From positions 544,288-567,750 of the forward strand of contig NMRA01000277.1 in assembly GCA_002633005.1 (NCBI GenBank): DNA of 23,463 nt. The letters run 5' to 3'. The translations under genes were made by a program, and so were the position numbers. The notes under the pieces were generated by a model, which was not told the DNA's origin, ran no database searches, and was given only the letters and a program-made list of their open reading frames with translations. This document shows, piece after piece, positions 17,404-23,463 of this stretch (its first letter is position 1; every line of letters begins with the position of its first letter). Origin of the DNA: Phoronis australis (Eukaryota; Phoronida; Phoronidae).

Positions 17404-17745
17404 TAGTCTAGACGCATTTCTGAAAAATGTGCATGCTAGAGGCATTTTTTAGTAAAAGTGGAGAACCTATCTTTTTAGCATAATTATGGTGTTCTGATTT
17501 CGATTATGCCTGTTCTTAAGCTGGATTTTGAGTTTTTGACCATCTAATTTGCATAAACAAAATGGCCGCCAAACCAACAAGATAAGAAACATTCGTGGGA
17601 CCAGGAGTAAAATATGTGACGAATAATTAGGAAATTTGATCTACAAAAACATAATATAAGTGTGTTTAGATCACTTAATTTTGAGAACATATTAATGAAC
17701 GTCATTAAATTCCCCAAGTATGCTAATTAGCTTCCGCCATTACCG
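17404..17745 (+). repeat. Left terminal inverted repeat
   Basis: Imperfect inverted match to 20990-21345. It begins TAGTCTAGACGCATTTC, contains 'ggcattttttagtaaaagt' (compare 'gcattttttagtaaatgt' on the other end) and 'gaccatctaatttgcataaa', and reaches 'cgccattacc'. Weaker similarity continues inward to about 17790. Confidence 0.75.
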
Positions 17746-17956
17746 AAAAATTCAAATATCGGTGTAACTTTATCAATTTACAGGCAAACATGACAAATAA
17801 AGTGTCTATACCTATGTTTTGAAGGTCTAGAAAAATCATGTGAAGCTTTTTATTTCATCTTCACTTAGTTACAATTCATGCTCATTAATAAAGCCTGAAA
17901 ATTTGCGAACATCTCACTATTTACATAAGACATAACAGTATTGTAAATATAACAAC

Positions 17957-20581
17957 ATGACTTTTAGATACTGTTGTAAAGAGATGCATGGCCATATCGT
18001 CCCATTTTGGACAGTAACATATCGTCCTCACAGTCGACCAAGCACTCTGCTGCAGATTAATGGAGCTTGCGTGGTCGGTCCCAGAATACCAAAATATATT
18101 AATACAGTACCTCGTTTAGTGGTTCTTCATGTATCAGCGAACTTCATCAAGGTCACAGAAGATCACACGAGTAATTCCGGAATAGCTGAGGTGTGTATAG
18201 AGAGTGCAGTACTTGGTCAAGACCTACGGAGCTGGTCCTCAGTGGAAAGTCGTACAGCAAAGCTACAGTATGAGGGCACACAAACTGTCTTTGCAAGCTC
18301 TGTGGAATTTCCTGGTGCCAAGCCTTCTCTCATTCATTGTAGAAGCGACTGTCATGCTTGTATTTCCAGTATGTCTGCAGATGATGATGATCCACAGAAA
18401 ATTCCAGAATTGATAACATTTCTCAGTCAGGATAAGTTCAGGAAACACCTGGGCTTTTTGTCAACATTAGGTCTAATGATGTGAATTTCAGCTTCTGGTA
18501 GAGTTACAAGGACATGGTTGCAATACTGTTAAAGTACACATGCTCTCAACGGGATGGCATTTTTGGAACTGCATCTCTATTCATTTACTCTCATGCTGCC
18601 CCACCGAATTATGCCCGAGTGGGGTGCGGTCTTTTTAGTCAAGATGCATCAGCTTCCACAGTATGTTTGGTCAGAGGTTCAAGCAGGAAATTTTGTAGTC
18701 AAGCGATCTCCTCATATGCTCTGTCAGGTAGATTCTGACCAATGGGTAAATGGGGCAAGCAAAACGGAAGTGGCATCATCGGTAATACCAAAATCACGTC
18801 AGCTCTATGGAGGTGGACACTCTCATTGCATCTGAGATATCATATAGCTGAACAAAGTTACCACTGTGGGAGTACATAGTTTCACAACGAAGCCACGAAA
18901 GCCAGGAAACTGTGCGAAAATAATGTCGAGAGTTCCCTTCTTTACACTTTCCATGAATTGACGGTCTTCTCGTCCGCAAGACCTTAGCTGCTACAAACCC
19001 TTGCAACAAAAGACCTAGAGCAACAGCACCAATCCAACTTTTGCATACCAAGGAACTTGGACACAAACAAATTAAGAAATTTGTTCAAGACAGATTATTA
19101 TTACAGCAATGCGATAATTCAGACACGTCAATTCATGCACCTATGCGCAAAAATAATGCCCCAACATTTGCCAACTTATATGATGTGGTGAAACAAGCCA
19201 AAGATAAAGATAATAAAATAGTTCTTAAGGCAGACAGAGATGTACTTGGTTGTCTAGCTACGGCTTATGAGGCGGGTCGGCCAGTTGATTTGCCGTCTGT
19301 GCTCAAACGTGAGCTTCTTCCAGTCTATGTTGTCTTGCAGAAACGAGAGGCACATTGCACACTGGATATAAATCTTCACTTGTCGAAGTATTAATAGCTA
19401 CCACATCGACTGTCCTGAAACAATTCAGTTTCATGACATGTCCGCTTGCCTCATTATTGATATCAAAGCATTGCTGGTAACTCTTGGGAAGCCTGATGGT
19501 GATGTGACCTTCGAAAATCTGGCTGATTCATTCATGAAAACAGTGCTAAACACAGGATTTCGATATCATAAAATTGATATTGTATTTGACAGATACAGAC
19601 AAGAAACAATGAAGGACACAACAAGAAAACAGTGCAGTAAAGGAACACGGCAAATCAGTTGATTTTTGGAAGGCCGTGATGTACCTCTCCCTCAAAACTG
19701 GTCAAATTTTTGGCTGAGAATAAAGCAGACCTAGCACATTTCTTGTCAGAGGAACTGTGTTTGTAGACACCTGAAGATAAAGAGGTTATGGTTGCAGGAG
19801 GTTCAAAGATGAGCTGGAAGTCAAATCATCTAAGGATATGACTGATTTGAGGACTCTGAAATTCACACATTTGACGAAGCAGATGCAAAACTGGTACTGC
19901 ATGCTGTCCACAGTCAGCCGTGTTTTCCAGGGACACCCGATGTTCTACTGCTTCTGGTATCGCACTTCCAACAAATGCAATGTGAGCGTATCTGACTGAT
20001 GTCATATATACCTATTGAAGCACTTTTCAACAAACTACTACGAGACTCAGCAACATCCTTGTTTGCTTTTCATGCCGTCACCGGGTTTGGCACCAACTCG
20101 TACTTTGCCAATCACATGAAACAATCATCATGGAAGGTGTTCCTAGAGCATCACANAAGAACCTCTGCATTGGTGAACTCACTGAGAAAATTACGATGGC
20201 TTCAGAAGTATTTGTCTGCAGAATATACAACACGACCAGAACAGACCTGTAGATGTAGCACGCCATTTACTATTCTCCAAGCCCATGAACCCAGAAGTCC
20301 TTCCCCCCAACGCATAATGCCTGCCGTTTCCATCTGATGATAGTGCACTATCAGGTCAAGGTGTGGCAAAATGATCATTGTTCCATACCTGAGCTCCCAG
20401 CACCCTCTGATATGGGAGGGACACACACACAAACTTATGCTTGCAGCCCATGCTGATGACACAGAGTAAAATCCCAGATAGCTGCATAGAGATGGTATTG
20501 TGTGCATGTCAGAAACAACGGAACAGTAGACAATGCAGATGCAAGAAATCTGGATTGCGATGTATATCATTATGCACATGA
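17957..20581 (+). pseudogene. Broken transposon protein gene (PIN/XPG-like motif, C-terminal CxC)
   Basis: Successive frames give recognisable blocks in order: VPRLVVLHVSANFIKVTEDH (18102), VNFSFW-stop-SYKDMVAILL (~18480-18530), KMHQLPQ and AGNFVVKR (~18640-18700), LRYHIAEQS (~18829), KKFVQDRL and VLKADRDVL (~19075-19250), IDIVFDRYR (~19573), FLEGRDVPLPQNWSNF (~19660), ENKADLAHFLSEEL (~19710), KLVLHAVHSQ (~19888), YIPIEALFNKLL (20005), FHAVTG (~20070), FVCRIYN (~20210), VDVARHLLFSKP (~20244), ELPAPSDMG (~20390) and a final CACQKQRNSRQCRCKKSGLR cluster (20514). I recall this block order from repeated, unnamed proteins of fish, corals and other invertebrates. Decay includes a TGG to TAG stop, a TGA near 19660, one extra base in the SRDT-DVLLLL acidic motif (~19930), GCDTTS changed to GFGTNS (~20085), and frameshifts near 18560, 19705, 19800, 20156 (n), 20230 and 20315. 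The start is uncertain. Confidence 0.75.
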
Positions 20582-20989
20582 CAGCAGCACATTCATGATC
20601 AGATTCCTTGTATGCGAACAGTTTGATATGCCTGGCTTCAGACATGTTAAAAAGTACCAGGAACAGGCCTGAAAACAATTCATGCAACAGAGAATCTAAT
20701 GTCCTCAATAACAATGACTAAATTGTTTTTTATGAATGGAAGATAACGGGATAATGTGAACATTTGTATATTCCGTCAAAATAGTGTCACCTTGCTTAAC
20801 GAGCATTGCAGATTAACGACTATTTTTTCCAAATTCTGTAAGTATACATCTATAACCCAATAAACATGAAATAAATTGGTCCAAAAATGTCTCTAGCATG
20901 TTTGTTGACCATGAAAATATAAGTATTAACACCTCATTTTTCAAGTTAGTTTGCAGGAGTACAAACTTAAGACTCAAATTACATTGTAT

Positions 20990-21345
20990 GGTAATGGCGG
21001 GTCCTAATTTGCATAATTAGTTTTTAGAAATGCATTTTTTAATTTTCATAAGTGATCTATTGCTCAAGAAGTATTTATAAGAAGTGTACAGATGAGACTT
21101 TTCACCATTTTAAATGGTGTATTGTGATTTCTATTACAAAAATACATCTGAACTTGACAATTTGGCCGCTATTTTGTTTATGCTAATTAGATGGTCAAAA
21201 ATGCAAAATGTGGCTTGGGAACAGGGTTAGTTGAATTCGCCATGACTTGATTGTGTGAAAAAGTCTTGTTCCCAACATTTACTAAAAAATGCTTCTAGAA
21301 CCTTATACATGTACAGGGCTCTTTTCAGGAAATGCGTCTAGACTA
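20990..21345 (-). repeat. Right terminal inverted repeat
   Basis: Inverted counterpart of 17404-17745, ending GAAATGCGTCTAGACTA at 21345 and followed by TAGA at 21346-21349. It contains 'ttctagaaccttatacatgt', which recurs in the extra terminus at 21548-21621. Confidence 0.75.
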
Positions 21346-21547
21346 TAGACTACTTTGATAGACAGACGGCAAGGTTTGTATTCCTCTCTCTATGTCAAAA
21401 ATAGACTGACACCCAGGTAATTTTATTTTTGATTGGTTTTAACCGAAGACCCATAATTGATTTTAAAAACCTTACAGTTTCACTAAATTAACTTTTTGAA
21501 TTTGTTGCTGAGTCAGAAGCATTTCCTTTTGATGTCGGCCAATTGGN

Positions 21548-21621
21548 TTGTTCCCAACTTTTACTAAAAAATGCTTCTAGAACCTTATACAGGGCTCTTT
21601 TCAGGAAATGCGTCTAGACTA
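21548..21621 (-). repeat. Extra copy of the transposon right end
   Basis: It repeats ttgttcccaac-ttttactaaaaaatgcttctagaaccttatac, then agggctcttttcaggaaatgcgtctagacta, matching about 21268-21345 closely. It differs mainly by lacking ~4 bp ('atgt' or equivalent) in the middle. An ambiguous base (21547) directly precedes it. No matching left end was found, so it is a solo terminus, a nested remnant or an assembly effect. Confidence 0.85.
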
Positions 21622-23463
21622 TATATTGTCCACCGGTTCCGTCGTAAGTAAAATATTGTATTTATTACGATTTTCTAATCCCTTCAACCAGGTCACGTGG
21701 TCACTATCACACTGCAGTGCCTTTTACTCGGTGTTTACAGCTGTTGTCCAACTTACAATAATAATCCGCGGACAATCAGGTATTAATTAATCCACTGCGG
21801 CCTAACATGTGATTATTAGAAAATCCTCTCAATCGACCAAAGCTTGCACATGACGAATACTTTTCTAGAATGACTACCTCTACAGAAGCTTTCATTTGAA
21901 AGACTCAAACAGCAAAACTCTGAATTTACCGAGTGCAGTAACGGAGATAGCCATTTTCGGTTAGTAGGGCCATAGTTGACAGATTCGCAACTGTGATAGT
22001 TTTCTATAAAATTCCCTGCAGTGGCGCTTCTTACTTCGTGTGTTGCTTAGAAGATAGCACTCTAGAGTGCTATTTAGCAAGAATCTTGCTATGGAAGCTA
22101 GAAATGTAAATCACGGCCTTCGCTTGCAAATCGTGGCCATATCTTGCGCAGTCTTGCACGTTCTTACCTGAAATCTGTGCCTCTGTGGAATGCTCGCCTG
22201 ATACCAACTTCCGGTTGGTGTATTCCGATGGCCGGGAATTTTGTCATCTATTTTACTGCCTAGCAATACGAAAGAAAACATTTCGGCGGTGCCGGCCCGC
22301 CCACTTGCTGAGCATCTACCTAGGCCCCCGCGACCTCCGGAGTGCTAAAGTGAAATTAGCCTCGACTATAGAACAATGCAATATTCACAGTTATTTATGA
22401 CTATTTCATATCAATTAAACCGGCTGCAAGCCCACCTTCAATCGCAAGAATCAACTTTTGATTTAGAGCACTCACCGTTATGGGACTGTTCGTAAGTTGT
22501 GCCTCAGTCAAACTGCACGTGATTTCAGGGCTCCCAATGAACTGACGGCTCATTGATGCTTGATACCAGCTTGTACAGATATGCTTGTCACGGCGTGTCA
22601 TTTATGGGCCGAATATGGTATCAATAAATAACGAATTGCATTTAGTTTCAAACGCGGAAATCCCTGTGTAAGGAACAAACTGAGACCAATTTTATAGAGG
22701 TCAGTGGCCTAAATCAAAATTTACTTCGCAGGTTTATGGCTTCTGCTTAAATCACCCGGTGAATAAAAAATGGAGGAACTGTGTACAACGTGAATGTCAT
22801 TCATGTGGATTGTGTTATAAAAATGCATTTTTGCAGTGTAGTTGAGTTGTAGGAAGTAAAACGTAGTCTACGCCATAAATGTCGCAAAACGTCACTCTAA
22901 TATAAACTCACTCCTGTCAAAAACTAACTTTTTAGTTAGACTACATTCAGTTTTAAAATTTGTCTCAAATTGAATTACTGAAAGTTCTCTATTACTCAAG
23001 ATCAAGCTCAATAAAACACGATGTAAAATTGCCTTGACACAGAAGGTCATTTCATGTACTGCGCAGTGGTCCCAGTGAGTAAAAAGCGAGGTGTCAGAGC
23101 ACGGGGTCTAAACTCTGTACATACAACATGCTGCATCATTATCAAACCACTCACCTTTCTCATACGATGCGCTTTGGCTCACATTACGCAGGATTATCTC
23201 TAGAAAATTTTATTGATATAGGTAATGCACTTGTACGACAATACCTATCTGAAGTGGTGCAATGACAGTCCGAGGTCCTTCCAGTACCACCCAACCAGCA
23301 AATGGTCCAACATGTATCGAGGTCTACCAAGATGAAATACCACTGCTCGTTCAAGTTCAAGATCTGATTTGGTTAGCGATCAGTTACAGATTGTACATTT
23401 ATTTTGGTATGGCATTTAATCAGAATTTGTGCCGTCTCGATTGTGACCTTTTTTCGTACCTCT
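21622..23463. other. Right flank, no gene recognised
   Basis: No supported exon. A protein-like minus-strand frame near 22480-22600 ends at a good donor (acg|gtgagt) but has no confirmed partner exon. Palindromes lie at 22054-22091, and a GC-rich patch occurs near 22285-22345. The final ~850 bp is AT-rich without visible structure. Confidence 0.35.
22054..22091. repeat. 20-bp perfect palindrome next to a second hairpin
   Basis: ATAGCACTCTAGAGTGCTAT (22054-22073) is a perfect inverted palindrome without a loop. Directly after it, TAGCAAG-AAT-CTTGCTA (22075-22091) forms a 7-bp stem with a 3-nt loop. The two share the TAGCA core. Confidence 0.85.

Larger units (their letters stand above)
17404..21345 (+). 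mobile_element. Degenerate DNA transposon with long inverted repeats (tentatively Academ-like)
   Basis: The 3.9-kb element starts TAGTCTAGACGCATTTC and ends with its complement GAAATGCGTCTAGACTA. The first ~340-355 bp at each end are imperfect inverted repeats. Matching pairs are 17532-17570 with 21164-21202, 'tagatcactta' near 17667 with 21049-21059, and 'gccattacc' near 17736 with 'ggtaatggc' at 20990. It is flanked by TAGA. The interior carries a broken protein gene (17957-20581). A 4-bp duplication together with a PIN/XPG-type nuclease motif and a C-terminal cysteine cluster is compatible with the Academ superfamily. That assignment is from memory. With many frameshifts it cannot move by itself, although its termini could still be mobilised in trans. 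Confidence 0.75.

Noticed and set aside
20202-20714. 170-residue minus-strand open frame
   Set aside because: It is the antisense of the transposon protein region, where the plus strand carries the recognisable blocks.
17404-21345. LINE or LTR retroelement
   Set aside because: There are no reverse transcriptase motifs, no poly(A) tail and no direct terminal repeats. The ends are inverted.

Overview
The window is eukaryotic DNA: AT-rich, with multi-exon structure, GT/AG splice sites, AATAAA signals and many decayed transposable elements and tandem repeats. The very frequent palindrome TACATGTA, a secreted cysteine-rich gene resembling the PCSK9 C-terminal domain, and a transposon-protein family known to me from fish, coral and other invertebrate genomes suggest a marine invertebrate (a lancelet, hemichordate, echinoderm or mollusc). 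I cannot fix the species.

Layout. 1-4200 has no gene I can support. It holds a fragment of a 'ggggggaggg' element end (near 283), a diverged copy of a ~430-bp dispersed repeat (~405-1130) and an 83-bp tandem array (~3503-4133). 5492-11341 carries the one convincing host gene. It has four coding exons (5492-5549, 9835-10031, 10762-10895, 11233-11341) with matching splice phases and a poly(A) signal at 11368. It encodes a predicted 165-residue secreted protein with 12 mature cysteines. Its 4.3-kb first intron contains a possible minus-strand terminal exon (5674-5906), a 39-bp alternating purine/pyrimidine tract, two CGTGA-rich fold-back clusters, and a possible 929-bp element (8769-9697) enclosing a tRNA-like SINE head.

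10732-13645 is a partial tandem duplication of the 3' part of this gene. Exon 3 is repeated at 12949-13082 with both splice sites intact and an in-frame stop. The segment corresponding to exon 4 is missing from the second copy. The two copies are separated by about two units of the ~433-bp repeat, which carries several CTCF-like CCACTAGRTGGC motifs.

13646-17399 is non-coding as far as I can see, apart from a 13-copy 27-bp minisatellite (15779-16121). 17404-21345 is an almost complete but dead DNA transposon. It has long imperfect terminal inverted repeats, a 4-bp target duplication TAGA, and a frameshifted protein gene with a PIN/XPG-like motif and a C-terminal CxC cysteine cluster; I tentatively place it in the Academ superfamily. 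A second copy of its right end lies at 21548-21621 next to an ambiguous base. 21622-23463 has no recognised gene; it contains a perfect 20-bp palindrome beside a second hairpin.

The genes do not form a pathway. The story is one small secreted-protein gene, a broken partial duplicate, and heavy mobile-element traffic. All family assignments are from memory, without database searches.
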